Assembly (NCBI GenBank): GCA_050946575.1
Contig: JBMNVB010000004.1
Span: 1-64,000, forward strand
Length of the DNA: 64,000 nucleotides
Direction: 5' to 3'
From: JALCRY01 sp050946575
Lineage (GTDB): Bacteria; Bacillota; Clostridia; Peptostreptococcales; Anaerovoracaceae
The stretch's first letter is position 1, and every line of letters starts with the position of its first letter. Below are positions 7,742-16,092 of the stretch, one piece after another. The position numbers and the translations under genes were made by a program. The notes under the pieces are model-generated. The model was not told the DNA's origin. It saw nothing but the letters and a program-made list of their open reading frames with translations, and searched no databases.

Positions 7742-8380
7742 ATGCATGAAACGATCTTAAGCAGAAACAAAGTGCTGGCTTCAAGGATCATTGATCTGCT
7801 GAGCCAGAGACACATGCACGGTGATTACGTCGAAACGAAGGAAGAGGCCGGAGAGCTCGTCCTGAAGATGATCCCGGAAGGCAGTTCAGTCGGCTGGGGC
7901 GGCAGCGCGAGCCTGGATGAGATCAATATCAAGGATGATCTGCGCAGCGGCAATTACAGAGTGTACGACCGGGATAACGCCAAAGACGATCAGGATCTGC
8001 ACATTATTGAAAGGCAGTGTCTGACGGCAGATGTATTCCTGATGGGGACAAATGCCATCACTGAGGACGGCCAGCTGGTCAATCTCGACGGCAACGGGAA
8101 CAGAGTCGCGGCACTGGCTTTCGGGCCTGACAAGGTCATCGTTATCGCCGGGATAAACAAGATATGCCCGGATCTCGATGATGCCGTGAAGAGAGTGAGA
8201 CGCACGGCGGCGCCGACAAATGCTTTCCGCTTTCCCGGAGACACGCCCTGCCGGAAATTCGGCATCTGCGGTGACTGCCGCATGGAAGACTGCATCTGCA
8301 GCCAGCTCCTGATCACCCGCGGCAGTATGACAAAGGACCGCGTGAATGTCGTTATTGTCGGTGAACCATTGGGATTCTGA
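7742..8380 (+). CDS. LUD-domain protein (LutC/YkgG-like, DUF162)
   Basis: The 212-residue protein has the LUD fold: WGGSASLDE in the first third, the MGTNAITEDGQLVNLDGNGNRVAAL signature, and a C-terminal cysteine group (CRKFGICGDCRMEDCIC) followed by the VVIVGEPLGF end. LUD proteins take part in lactate utilisation or related Fe-S electron transfer. This stand-alone type with a C-terminal cysteine group is common in Clostridia and its substrate is not established. I moved the start from 7688 to 7742 because GCAGGAGGGG lies just before it. It is followed after 9 nt by the PhzF-like gene, so the two probably form an operon. Confidence 0.85.
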   Translation: MHETILSRNKVLASRIIDLLSQRHMHGDYVETKEEAGELVLKMIPEGSSVGWGGSASLDEINIKDDLRSGNYRVYDRDNAKDDQDLHIIERQCLTADVFLMGTNAITEDGQLVNLDGNGNRVAALAFGPDKVIVIAGINKICPDLDDAVKRVRRTAAPTNAFRFPGDTPCRKFGICGDCRMEDCICSQLLITRGSMTKDRVNVVIVGEPLGF

Positions 8381-8389
8381 GGTGGAGCC

Positions 8390-9175
8390 ATGAAATACTA
8401 CATCGTTGACGCGTTTACACAGAAAATGTTCCACGGCAATCCCGCGGCCGTCTGCATTGTTTCTTCCTTCCCTGAGGAAGAAGTCATGCAGGACATCGCG
8501 GCGGAGAACTGCCTGTCCGAGACCGCATTTGTCATCCCGCAGGGCGAGGGGAAATACCGTATCCGTTTCTTTGCCCCGGATGAGGAAGTCGATCTCTGCG
8601 GACATGCAAGCCTCGGTTCCGCGTATATCATTTCGAAGTTTCTCGACCCGGACAGGAAACATATCTTCATGCAGGCAAACAATGATCTGATCTGCGTTTC
8701 CATTGAAGATGACGGACGCATCACAATGGAATTCCCGAGCTGGGAAGTGCAGGAGAGGGAAGTCACGGATGAAATGGCGGAAGCAGTCGGCTTCAGGCCG
8801 GTCAGCGCATGGAGTTCACGGGATCTGATCCTTGTCGGAAAGGATGAGGAAACGATCCGAAACGCCGTCCCGGACGAAGAAAAGATCGGAAAGATGCCCG
8901 AACTGGGTGTGCTTATAACCGCCGAAGGGAATGATACCGACTTTGTCTGCCGGTGCTTTTTCCCGAAACTCGGGATACCTGAAGACCCGGTATGCGGATC
9001 TGCGGAGTCTTCTCTTGTTCCGTACTGGGCGAAGCGGCTTTCAAAGAACAGACTTATCAATGCGCAGCTGACAAAGCGCGGCGGGACGGTCTATTGCGAA
9101 ATGAAGGAAAATTCGGTAGCGATCAGCGGCTACGTAACGATCTATGCGGAAGCTGACTGCAGACTGGAAGGATAA
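8390..9175 (+). CDS. PhzF family isomerase
   Basis: The 261-residue protein is of the PhzF phenazine biosynthesis-like/DapF-fold family. Visible marks are the N-terminal VDAFTQKMFHGNPAAVCIV, the catalytic glutamate in LSETAFV (E44), the LCGHASLGSAY signature and the second-half DPVCGSAESSLVPYW. Family members catalyse proton shifts and isomerisation of small acids. Phenazine genes are absent, so the true substrate is unknown. A GAGGTGGAG ribosome site precedes the ATG, nine bases after the LUD gene stop. It is followed 31 nt later by the quinone oxidoreductase gene and is probably co-transcribed with it. Confidence 0.85.
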   Translation: MKYYIVDAFTQKMFHGNPAAVCIVSSFPEEEVMQDIAAENCLSETAFVIPQGEGKYRIRFFAPDEEVDLCGHASLGSAYIISKFLDPDRKHIFMQANNDLICVSIEDDGRITMEFPSWEVQEREVTDEMAEAVGFRPVSAWSSRDLILVGKDEETIRNAVPDEEKIGKMPELGVLITAEGNDTDFVCRCFFPKLGIPEDPVCGSAESSLVPYWAKRLSKNRLINAQLTKRGGTVYCEMKENSVAISGYVTIYAEADCRLEG

Positions 9176-9206
9176 CACTGGTAATGAATCGATAAGGAGG
9201 GAAATT

Positions 9207-10187
9207 ATGAAAGCGATAGTAATGAGAGAATTCGGAGGACCGGAAGTCCTGCATATCGAAGAGGTCCCGGAGCCGAGCCCCGGTGCCGGCGAGGTTAAAG
9301 TATGCATGTACGCCTGCGGGGTGAATCCTAATGAGACTTATGTACGCAGCGGTACTTACAACTTCTATAAGCCTGAACTGCCGTATACACCCGGCTATGA
9401 CGGAGCGGGCATCGTGGAAGAAGTCGGTGAAGGAGTAACGCATCTGAAAGCGGGCGATCGTGTCTTCCTCGCGACTCTGCTGGCCAAGCACAGCACGGGC
9501 ACATATGCTGAAAAGATCGTGTGCGACGCTGACAGTGTACACCATCTGCCTGACGATATCTCCTTTGAAGAAGGCGCGTCGTTCGGTATCCCGGCTATGG
9601 CAGCTTACCGGGCACTGTTCCAGAGAGGACAGATAAAATCGGGAGAGACCGCATTGATACACGGAGCTGACGGCGGCGTCGGTTCGCTGGCCGTACAGAT
9701 GGCGAAGGCCGCCGGCGCGAAGGTCATCGGCGCTTCCAATACGCCGGAAGGAAAGGAACTCATACTTTCTCTCGGCGCCGAAGCGACGATCGATTACCTG
9801 ACAGAAGAAAACAAGGGCGAACTGATGAAACTTACGGACGGCAGCGGGCCGGATCTCATCGTCGAATTCCTTGCTAACAAGAACCTGCAGACAGATCTTG
9901 ATGTCATTGCGGAATACGGAAGGATCGTCGTTGTCGGAAACCGCGGCACTATTGAAATCAATCCCCGCTCCGCGATGGCGAAGGAAGCGGATATCCGCGC
10001 CATGGCTTTGTGGAACGCCCGCGGCAATGAATATGTGGAAAGCCTGAAGGCTCTGGAGAAGATGATGATGGACGGAAGCATCCATGCGCAGGTCGGAAAG
10101 GTCCTGAATCTGGAAGAAGCCGCGCTTGCTCACGATCTCATCATCTCACAGCATATTCCGGGAAAGATGATACTGAAAATCAGATAA
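9207..10187 (+). CDS. Zinc-independent quinone oxidoreductase (MDR superfamily)
   Basis: The 326-residue protein is a medium-chain dehydrogenase/reductase of the NADPH:quinone reductase type. It has the N-terminal GroES-like domain (MKAIVMREFGGPEVL, GYDGAGIVEEVG) and a Rossmann domain with GADGGVGSLAVQMAKAAGAKVI. Zinc-ligand cysteines of alcohol dehydrogenases are missing, which is normal for quinone reductases of this branch. The start at 9207 is set by AAGGAGGGAAATT; the frame is open to 9144. It is convergent with the TetR gene at 10225. A role in reducing quinones or alpha,beta-unsaturated carbonyls fits the surrounding redox genes, though this is inferred from family. Confidence 0.9.
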   Translation: MKAIVMREFGGPEVLHIEEVPEPSPGAGEVKVCMYACGVNPNETYVRSGTYNFYKPELPYTPGYDGAGIVEEVGEGVTHLKAGDRVFLATLLAKHSTGTYAEKIVCDADSVHHLPDDISFEEGASFGIPAMAAYRALFQRGQIKSGETALIHGADGGVGSLAVQMAKAAGAKVIGASNTPEGKELILSLGAEATIDYLTEENKGELMKLTDGSGPDLIVEFLANKNLQTDLDVIAEYGRIVVVGNRGTIEINPRSAMAKEADIRAMALWNARGNEYVESLKALEKMMMDGSIHAQVGKVLNLEEAALAHDLIISQHIPGKMILKIR

Positions 10188-10224
10188 GTCGATACTGCCG
10201 GAGTATAACAATGCAGAATTGATC

Positions 10225-10797
10225 CTATATTTTTCTTACTGAGGAGATGCCGTTCATGAACAGCTGATTCGAGAAATCGATCAGTTCGTCAAGCGGCATT
10301 TTCTTGTTTTTGGAAACCCAGTACCTGTATATATTGACGGAAGTGAGGCACAGGAAGATATTGATGATATTCTGCTGGTCTTCCGTATAGTCGGAATATG
10401 GATTATAGCGTGTCCGGTTATGCTTGAGCATCGTGAGAAAGATCCTGTCTGAGAATTCACGGTATCCCGGAGAGCAGAGCATTTTTTCACAGTACGGATC
10501 AAGGCCCGAGACAAACGTGAAAAACACGCGATTCACTTCTGTGAACGGAGCGTCGGGAGCGATGTCGTCTATCTCCTCAAAGTATTTTTCAGCGATCTCC
10601 TGCAGGATATCCTCATAAAGGGCTTCTATCGAGGTGTAATGCAGGTAGAAGGTCTTCCGGTGGATCTGGGCCCGTTCGGCAAGTTCTTTTATGGTAATTT
10701 TTGATGCGTCCATTTCCATGACCATCTCCTTGAATGTATCTTTGATGGCCTTGCGCGTTTTAAGGACGCGGCGGTCTGTTTTTCTTTCCAGCGGCAT
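10225..10797 (-). CDS. TetR/AcrR family transcriptional regulator
   Basis: The 190-residue protein begins with a typical TetR DNA-binding domain (residues 10-55: TRKAIKDTFKEMVMEMDASKITI-type helix, KELAERAQIHRKTFYLHYTSIEALYEDI), followed by an all-helical ligand domain without clear family marks. The C-terminal part resembles the TetR_C_8-type domain often seen in Clostridia. It is divergent from the CMD/cyclophilin/cupin operon, with a 157-nt intergenic region that holds a consensus -10 and a 12-bp palindrome, so it probably represses that operon. Effector unknown. Confidence 0.88.
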   Translation of the reverse strand: MPLERKTDRRVLKTRKAIKDTFKEMVMEMDASKITIKELAERAQIHRKTFYLHYTSIEALYEDILQEIAEKYFEEIDDIAPDAPFTEVNRVFFTFVSGLDPYCEKMLCSPGYREFSDRIFLTMLKHNRTRYNPYSDYTEDQQNIINIFLCLTSVNIYRYWVSKNKKMPLDELIDFSNQLFMNGISSVRKI

Positions 10798-10894
10798 TCT
10801 GATCTTCCTTTCGGGTTTTTAATGTCCGGATTTTCATATGTGTGGCATAAACCACGCGGTTGATTATCTGGAGATTGAATCTGGCTGATATCTA

Positions 10895-10916
10895 TATAAT
10901 AATATCCTTGTAAGGA
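10895..10916. promoter_or_regulatory. -10 box with adjoining palindrome (candidate TetR operator)
   Basis: TATAAT at 10895-10900 is followed at 10905-10916 by TCCTTGTAAGGA, a palindrome around a GT centre. It lies between the divergent TetR gene and the CMD gene at 10955. Placement just after the -10 would block initiation. No -35 of good quality is visible. Operator function is inference. Confidence 0.5.
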
Positions 10917-10954
10917 ATAAGCAACACATGGATATTTATAAGGAGGGATGATAT

Positions 10955-11284
10955 ATGGCAGAGAAAATAACACAGACAGCGGGAAGAGATCAGCTCGGAG
11001 AATTCGCTCCGGAGTTCGCTCATTTCAATGACGATGTATTGTTCGGAGAGAACTGGAACAATGAGGATATAGATATCAAGACGCGCTGCATCATCACGGT
11101 CGTCGCGCTTATGGCTTCCGGCATTACAGACAGTTCCCTGAAATACCACATTGCCAATGCGAAAAACCACGGGGTCACTCAGAAAGAGATGGCAGCGATC
11201 ATCACCCATACTTCTTTTTATGCCGGATGGCCGAAGGCATGGGCTGTATTTAATCTCGCGAAGGAAGTTTATGCGGAGGATTGA
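10955..11284 (+). CDS. Carboxymuconolactone decarboxylase family protein
   Basis: The 109-residue protein matches the AhpD-like CMD family: TRCIITVVALMASG, then LKYHIANAKNHGVTQKEMAAIITHTSFYAGWPKAWAVFNLA. The CxxC pair of AhpD peroxidase partners is absent, so it is closer to gamma-carboxymuconolactone decarboxylase-type proteins, often found in Clostridia next to cupins and flavodoxins. Activity is uncertain. A strong ATAAGGAGGGATG ribosome site sets the start. It is the first gene of the operon divergent from TetR. Together with the cupin at 11664 it forms a frequently seen CMD/cupin pair. Confidence 0.85.
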   Translation: MAEKITQTAGRDQLGEFAPEFAHFNDDVLFGENWNNEDIDIKTRCIITVVALMASGITDSSLKYHIANAKNHGVTQKEMAAIITHTSFYAGWPKAWAVFNLAKEVYAED

Positions 11285-11288
11285 ACAC

Positions 11289-11642
11289 ATGAGCAGGATT
11301 TCAATAACAGACGGCACAACGGTGCTGTATGCGGAGCTGAATGAAACTTTAGCCGCTAAGGATTTTATAAAAAGACTGCCATGCCGGTTCAGCGGCTTTG
11401 ATTCCGGCATTGATTACTGCTGTACGGCGGCCAACGGCATTTATGATCCCCTGGAACTGCAGACGGGATGGAAGAACGGTGACATCAGCCTCGGGGGCGG
11501 ATGGTTCGCGATCCTGTATGGCGGCGAGGAGGAGTCCGATTCTTATCGCAATATGATGATCATCGGGCATCTGGATGACGATTCCCTGGAAAAGGTAAAG
11601 CAGATGCCTGCAAAGGTGAATCTGAAAGTGGAAACAGCCTGA
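11289..11642 (+). CDS. Cyclophilin-like fold protein
   Basis: The 117-residue protein resembles the bacterial cyclophilin-like (PF18050-type) family: an N-terminal strand with ETLAAKDFIKRLP, then the acidic mid-region and WKNGDISLGGGWFAILYGGEE, which fits the conserved gD-aiWyP-g--laifyG segment. Such proteins are cytosolic and have no proven isomerase activity. The start is the ATG at 11289, four bases after the CMD stop, so the two are closely coupled. A second, more typical member is encoded at 12343. The family call is moderately sure; function unknown. Confidence 0.65.
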   Translation: MSRISITDGTTVLYAELNETLAAKDFIKRLPCRFSGFDSGIDYCCTAANGIYDPLELQTGWKNGDISLGGGWFAILYGGEEESDSYRNMMIIGHLDDDSLEKVKQMPAKVNLKVETA

Positions 11643-11663
11643 TCGTTGAAAGGAGAAGCAAAG

Positions 11664-12107
11664 ATGAAAACAATGAATAAGGAAACGTTTGACAAAGAAA
11701 ATGTATTCGGGACGGGTGTACCTAATGACGGCTTTGCAGAGTATTTTATCGGAAAGTCCTATCTGAACGGTCTGGTCGGGAAGGACGAGTCCGCGGTCAC
11801 ACTGACCAATGTGACGTTTGAGCCCGGATGCCGCAATAACTGGCATATCCATCACGCCGACAAAGGCGGAGGACAGATCCTCGTATGCACTGCCGGAGAA
11901 GGCTGGTATCAGGAAGAAGGAAAACCGGCGCAGGAGCTTACTCCCGGAACAGTAGTTGCGATCCCGGCCGGCGTGAAGCATTGGCACGGAGCGAAGAAAG
12001 ACAGCTGGTTCTCTCATATCGCCATAGAAGTGCCGGGTGAAAATACTTCCAATGAATGGCTGGAACCGGTCTCCGACGAACAGTACGATGCCATAAAGGA
12101 GGACTGA
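11664..12107 (+). CDS. Cupin-domain protein
   Basis: The 147-residue protein is a single-domain cupin: motif 1 is NWHIHHADKGGGQILVCTAGEGWYQEEG and motif 2 is PGTVVAIPAGVKHWHGA. Both hold the histidines expected for metal binding (HIHH, and H in KHWHG). This is the type found beside carboxymuconolactone decarboxylase-like genes and possibly acts on small organic acids or quinone-like compounds. I chose 11664 rather than the upstream TTG at 11646, because AAAGGAGAAGCAAAG precedes it. The gene is followed four bases later by a reduced hydrolase gene. Confidence 0.85.
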   Translation: MKTMNKETFDKENVFGTGVPNDGFAEYFIGKSYLNGLVGKDESAVTLTNVTFEPGCRNNWHIHHADKGGGQILVCTAGEGWYQEEGKPAQELTPGTVVAIPAGVKHWHGAKKDSWFSHIAIEVPGENTSNEWLEPVSDEQYDAIKED

Positions 12108-12111
12108 GATC

Positions 12112-12330
12112 ATGACAGATGAAAAGCTGATATTAACGGAAGAATGGGATAAGACGTTCCCGCAGAGTGACAAGGCGGATCATAAAAAGGTGACATTCCA
12201 TAACCGCTATGGCATCACGCTGGCCGCGGACATGTATACGCCGAAGGATGCTTCCGGCAGAATGCCGGCGCTTGCCGTGGCGGGGCCGTTCGATAAGATC
12301 GAAAGTTTTTTCAACAGATACCTTAAATAA
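12112..12330 (+). pseudogene. Alpha/beta hydrolase reduced by an in-frame internal deletion
   Basis: The frame encodes only 72 residues. Residues 1-60 match the start of YcjY-like alpha/beta hydrolases (VTFHNRYGITLAADMYTPKD, then PALAVAGPF), and the last dozen (PFDKIESFFNRYLK) match the usual end of the same family. The catalytic core of roughly 230-250 residues with the Ser, Asp and His is missing. The joint falls at Pro-Phe, a pair that occurs at both places in the family, which suggests deletion by short homology. It still has a GGAGGACTGAGATC ribosome site and an intact stop. It cannot be a functional hydrolase. The missing length is from family knowledge. Confidence 0.75.
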
Positions 12331-12342
12331 GGAGAAGGAACG

Positions 12343-12696
12343 ATGATTACACTGACAGTAAATGGCACTGCTCTTACAGCGGAACTTGCGGATAATTCTT
12401 CTGCAGAAGCATTAAAGGAAATGCTGGCTGACGGTCCGGTCACTGTGGAGATGAGTGATTACGCGAGTATGGAAAAGGTCGGCAGCCTTTGGAAAAGCCT
12501 TCCGACCAATAATGAGCAGATCACAACGGAAGCCGGTGATCTCATCCTTTATCAGGGTGATCAGCTTGTAATATACTACGCCCCTAATTCATGGGATTTC
12601 ACACGCCTGGGGAAGATAAAAGATGTCACAGCATCTGAGCTGAAGGAAATCCTGGGCACCGGGGATGTTGAAGTAACATTAGCTCTGGCAGAATGA
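12343..12696 (+). CDS. Cyclophilin-like fold protein
   Basis: The 117-residue protein has the compact layout of the bacterial cyclophilin-like family (PF18050): ITLTVNGTALTAELADNSSAEALKEMLADGPVTVEMSDY, followed by TEAGDLILYQGDQLVIYYAPNSWDFTRLGKI. It is cytosolic and small. The start follows AAATAAGGAGAAGGAACG, 12 nt after the hydrolase remnant. It differs strongly from the copy at 11289, so the two are old paralogs and not a recent duplication. Enzymatic activity is unproven for the family. Confidence 0.85.
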   Translation: MITLTVNGTALTAELADNSSAEALKEMLADGPVTVEMSDYASMEKVGSLWKSLPTNNEQITTEAGDLILYQGDQLVIYYAPNSWDFTRLGKIKDVTASELKEILGTGDVEVTLALAE

Positions 12697-12712
12697 TGAC
12701 GGAGGAATAAGA

Positions 12713-13234
12713 ATGAAAATTTTAGTATTAAACGGGAGCCCGCATGCTGACGGGAATACGGCTGCGCTGGTCAATGCATTCTGCCGGGGTGCCGAAGAAG
12801 CGGGGAATGAAGTCACTGATCTGCAGATCGGCCGGATGAACATAGCCGGATGCCTCGGCTGCGAACGATGCCATACCGGGGGAAACGCGGAGTGTGTCAT
12901 AAAAGATGACATGGAAAAAGTGTATCCGGAGTTTGATGACGCCGATATGATCGTTCTTGCTTCGCCGATCTACTATTTCACACTCTCAGGTCAGCTTCAA
13001 TGTACTATCCACAGAACTTATTCCATCGGGATCCCGAGGCGTCTTAAGCAGTCGGCATTGATCCTGACGTCCGGCTCCGATGGTGTCTACGGACCGGCGA
13101 TTCAGCAATATCACATGATCTTCGGCGACTACATGAACCTGAAGGATGCCGGTATCATCACTGCCCATGGAGCGGAAAATAAATCAGAGAGAAAAATTGA
13201 TGAGGCATATGCCCTCGGGCTCAAAATACAATAA
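12713..13234 (+). CDS. Flavodoxin-fold NAD(P)H-dependent FMN reductase / Fe-S flavoprotein-like
   Basis: The 173-residue protein has the flavodoxin-like fold: phosphate-binding loop LNGSPHADGNTAALV, then a cysteine cluster GCLGCERCHTGGNAECVIKDDM, then the SPIYYFTLSGQLQ loop. The cysteine pattern is that of iron-sulfur flavoprotein or multimeric flavodoxin WrbA-like reductases common in anaerobes. It likely reduces quinones or other small acceptors with FMN. A GACGGAGGAATAAG ribosome site precedes it and the preceding gene ends 16 nt upstream. It belongs to the TetR-divergent operon. Confidence 0.85.
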   Translation: MKILVLNGSPHADGNTAALVNAFCRGAEEAGNEVTDLQIGRMNIAGCLGCERCHTGGNAECVIKDDMEKVYPEFDDADMIVLASPIYYFTLSGQLQCTIHRTYSIGIPRRLKQSALILTSGSDGVYGPAIQQYHMIFGDYMNLKDAGIITAHGAENKSERKIDEAYALGLKIQ

Positions 13235-13282
13235 AAATACAATAAATCACACAAAACAAGGAAAAAGGAGATGTGCTGACAG

Positions 13283-14269
13283 ATGACAATTGACGGCAGC
13301 GTATTTGTGCCATATGAAAAAAGAATCGGGAACGAGTCTGTTGTATATTTCACCCGTGATCTTTCCGCCGCAGGCCTTGCCAGGGCATATGAGAAAGTAA
13401 ATGGAAATATATGCGGCAGGACAGGAGTGAAACTGCATACCGGCGAAAAGAACGGCCCTAATATCATTCCTCATGCATGGGTGGAATATCTGATGAAAAG
13501 GGAACCGGAACTGAAAGACGCCCGCATTGTGGAAACGAACACCTATTATGAAGGTGACCGCTATACAACTGAAATGCATCGGGAAACTCTGAATGTGAAC
13601 GGGTGGACATTCTGCCCGGTCGATATCATGGATGAAGAGGGTACGGCAGTACTGCCGGTCAAAGGCGGCAAGTGGATGAAGGAAATGTCCGTTGGCTCAC
13701 ATATGATCAGATATGATTCCCTGGTCGTCCTTACGCATTTCAAAGGACATACACAGGGAGGCTTCGGCGGCTCGAACAAGAATATCGGCATCGGCTGTGC
13801 GGACGGCCGGATCGGCAAGCGCCGGATCCATACCCGTGAAGGAGAAGGCACATGGTCCATAAACAATGAAGAACTGATGGAGCGGATTACCGAATCCAGC
13901 AAGGCAACAATAGAGTTCTTCGGCAATCGAATCACCTTTGTCAATGTGATGCGAAATATGTCGGTATCGTGCGACTGCGAAGGCACCGCGGCGCTGCCTG
14001 TCGTAACACCTGATGTCGGCATCCTTGCTTCGACCGATATCCTTGCCGTGGATCAGGCCTGCGTCGATCTTGTCTATGCGATGAAGGAAGAAGACCATCA
14101 TGATCTGGTAGAGCGCATGGAATCCCGCCATGGTCTGCGCCAGCTTTCCTGCATGAAGGAAATGGGCATGGGCAATGACCGCTATCTGCTGGTGGATCTG
14201 GACAATGACAATAAGATCATTACCCGTGAAGAGGCGGTCGCACACGTTGTGCCATTCGGCCTGAAATAA
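13283..14269 (+). CDS. DUF362-domain protein
   Basis: The 328-residue protein is a DUF362 member: VYFTRDLSAAGLARAYEKVNG at the N-terminus, then the GEKNGPNIIPHAWV segment, THFKGHTQGGFGGSNKNIGIGCADGRIGKR and the late segment with SCDCEGTAALPVVTPDVGILASTDILAVDQACVDLVY. The family usually carries ferredoxin-type clusters; this member lacks the 4Fe-4S tandem motif and keeps only scattered cysteines (CDC near residue 233). Its role is unknown. An AAAAAGGAGATG ribosome site lies about 12 nt before the ATG. It is the last gene of the operon starting at 10955. Confidence 0.85.
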   Translation: MTIDGSVFVPYEKRIGNESVVYFTRDLSAAGLARAYEKVNGNICGRTGVKLHTGEKNGPNIIPHAWVEYLMKREPELKDARIVETNTYYEGDRYTTEMHRETLNVNGWTFCPVDIMDEEGTAVLPVKGGKWMKEMSVGSHMIRYDSLVVLTHFKGHTQGGFGGSNKNIGIGCADGRIGKRRIHTREGEGTWSINNEELMERITESSKATIEFFGNRITFVNVMRNMSVSCDCEGTAALPVVTPDVGILASTDILAVDQACVDLVYAMKEEDHHDLVERMESRHGLRQLSCMKEMGMGNDRYLLVDLDNDNKIITREEAVAHVVPFGLK

Positions 14270-14306
14270 ACATATACCGATATACTTCGCTCTCGCGCCC
14301 TCCGCA

Positions 14307-14315
14307 TGTTATAAT
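14307..14315 (+). promoter_or_regulatory. Extended -10 box directly before the nuclease start codon
   Basis: TGTTATAAT is a TGn-extended consensus -10 that ends 7 nt before the ATG at 14323. No Shine-Dalgarno sequence lies between them, so the transcript would begin at or next to the start codon. Confidence 0.65.
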
Positions 14316-14322
14316 ATCTTTT

Positions 14323-15504
14323 ATGAGACGGGACGCGTGGGATCATCTGAAAATACTTCTGGCCGCCGCAGTCATTTTCGCTGCGGCGATCTCGGCGGCC
14401 GCGCTTCCGCCCTTCGTACGGGCGGATTTTTGCGCGCCCGGCGCCGTGACATCATTCACATATAAAGGTATGAAAATCCCCGCGTACGACGGAGATTCGT
14501 ACGAGACAGTAAACGGGAACGATCCCAGGTTCTCGGCTGCGGATCTAAAAAGGGCAAAAAGCAGCTACCAGACGTATTCTGCGCTCGACAGCAGGGGAAG
14601 GTGCGGACCGGCGACGGCGAGCATCAGTTTTTCGCTGATGCCGAAGTATACGCGCGGAAGCATCACAAATGTCCACCCGAGCGGATGGGTCCAGGACAAG
14701 TACGACATCGTACCCGGACGATATCTTTACAACCGATGCCATCTTATAGGCTTCCAGCTGACCGGAGTGGACTGCGTCCATAAAATGAAGGAATATGCGA
14801 GGGAGGATCTGATCACCGGCACGAGATATATGAATGTCGGCTCCGGATCTGACGGCATGGTCGGATTCGAAAATGAAGTGGCGGATTATATCAGGAGCAA
14901 TCCGGATTACCATGTGCTTTACCGGGTGACCCCGATTTACAGGAACAGGGATGACCTGGTCGCGAGCGGAGTTCTGATGGAGGCGGAGTCGGTCGAAACG
15001 AAATCCGTTGAGTTCTGCGTATACTGCTACAATGTGCAGCCCGGCATTGCCATCGACTACGGGAACGGGCTGAGCGAACTCGAAGGGACGGTCGGCGTCA
15101 CGCCAGGCGAGCCTGAAAAATGCGAGATAGAATCGCTGCAGACGCAGAAGCGCTGCTATGTAACGAGCTCCGGGAAGCGTTACCATCTCCGGAAGACATG
15201 TGCCGGCGCAGGCGCGTCAGGGATCACGATAGCGCAGGCAATGTCCGCGGGATATACACCCTGCGCACGCTGCGCGAAGTCGCGCGGATTCACGGTCGTT
15301 TATAAAACGGTCCCCGGAGCGACAGCGTATGACGTTTCATACCGGACAGGTACCGGAAAATGGAGGACGGTGCGTTCCACATCGGTGCGCTCGAAAACAG
15401 TTAATAACGTAACACCCGGCCGTACATACACCGTAAAGGTTAGGGCCGTCTCAAGCGGCGAGCCGGGGAAATACGGAAGCGAAAAGCAGATACATGTCGA
15501 CTGA
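14323..15504 (+). CDS. Secreted DNA/RNA non-specific endonuclease with Fn3 domain
   Basis: The 393-residue precursor has a signal peptide (about residues 1-34, with AAAVIFAAAISAAA). An endonuclease NS/NucA-EndA-like domain (about 50-235) follows, with NRCHLIGFQLTG replacing the DRGH type motif and the conserved TGTRYMNVG and NPDYHVLYRVTPIY. A short segment with CxnHLRKTC...PCARC (about 270-325) resembles an Ada-type zinc-binding module. The C-terminal 75 residues look like a fibronectin type III domain (GATAYDVSYRTGTGKW, RTYTVKVRAV). It probably degrades extracellular DNA. It starts 7 nt after a -10 box and has no ribosome site, so it may be leaderless. The acetyltransferase gene follows directly. 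Confidence 0.85.
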   Translation: MRRDAWDHLKILLAAAVIFAAAISAAALPPFVRADFCAPGAVTSFTYKGMKIPAYDGDSYETVNGNDPRFSAADLKRAKSSYQTYSALDSRGRCGPATASISFSLMPKYTRGSITNVHPSGWVQDKYDIVPGRYLYNRCHLIGFQLTGVDCVHKMKEYAREDLITGTRYMNVGSGSDGMVGFENEVADYIRSNPDYHVLYRVTPIYRNRDDLVASGVLMEAESVETKSVEFCVYCYNVQPGIAIDYGNGLSELEGTVGVTPGEPEKCEIESLQTQKRCYVTSSGKRYHLRKTCAGAGASGITIAQAMSAGYTPCARCAKSRGFTVVYKTVPGATAYDVSYRTGTGKWRTVRSTSVRSKTVNNVTPGRTYTVKVRAVSSGEPGKYGSEKQIHVD

Positions 15505-15514
15505 GGAGGGAAAT

Positions 15515-16042
15515 ATGCAGATAAGGGCAGCAGTGCAGAGCGACGTCGATGCGATGAACGCGGTATACGAAAAGCTTTTTGATTATGAGGAAGAGCACGG
15601 CACCACGACGCAGTGGGAACGCGGGCTGTATCCTACTGTCGATGTGGCGCGGGATGCGTATGAGCGCGGCTGGCTGTTCGTCTGCGAAGACGAAGGCGAA
15701 GTGATCGGAGGCATGATCGTGAACAACAGTCAGGAGCCGATCTACAGCGAGGTGGACTGGAAATTCGAGGCAGAAGGTGATAAGGTATTCGTGCTGCATA
15801 CGATGTGCGTAGCGCCGGATCGTTCGGGCCGCGGCATCGCGTCCTCGATGGTCCGTTACGCCGAAGAGACGGCCGTATCGCGCGGAGGTCTGGTGCTCAG
15901 GATCGACACATGGGAAGGAAATAGACCCGCAGCGTCGCTTTACACGAAACTCGGATACAGATACGCCGGAAGGGCATATACGACATTCAAGGACGTATTC
16001 CCGGAATACCTGATATTCTTTGAAAAAGAGCTGACGCATTGA
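15515..16042 (+). CDS. GNAT family N-acetyltransferase
   Basis: The 175-residue protein has the Gcn5-related acetyltransferase layout: MQIRAAVQSDVDAMNAVY at the start, a central strand (VFVLHTMCVAPDRSGRGIASSMV) with the acetyl-CoA loop R-x-x-G-x-G, and the final ASLYTKLGYRYAG. The substrate cannot be told. I start it at 15515 because the GAGGAGGGAAAT ribosome site spans the stop of the nuclease gene; the open frame reaches 15494 and overlaps that gene. It is probably expressed from the nuclease transcript. Confidence 0.88.
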   Translation: MQIRAAVQSDVDAMNAVYEKLFDYEEEHGTTTQWERGLYPTVDVARDAYERGWLFVCEDEGEVIGGMIVNNSQEPIYSEVDWKFEAEGDKVFVLHTMCVAPDRSGRGIASSMVRYAEETAVSRGGLVLRIDTWEGNRPAASLYTKLGYRYAGRAYTTFKDVFPEYLIFFEKELTH

Positions 16043-16092
16043 TATTAATGATCACGCGGGATAATAAATAACAGAAGGAAGGAAGTTTTTTA

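Noticed and set aside
9123..10133. 336-residue minus-strand ORF against the quinone oxidoreductase
   Set aside because: It is the reverse frame of a strongly recognisable gene and shows no protein family.
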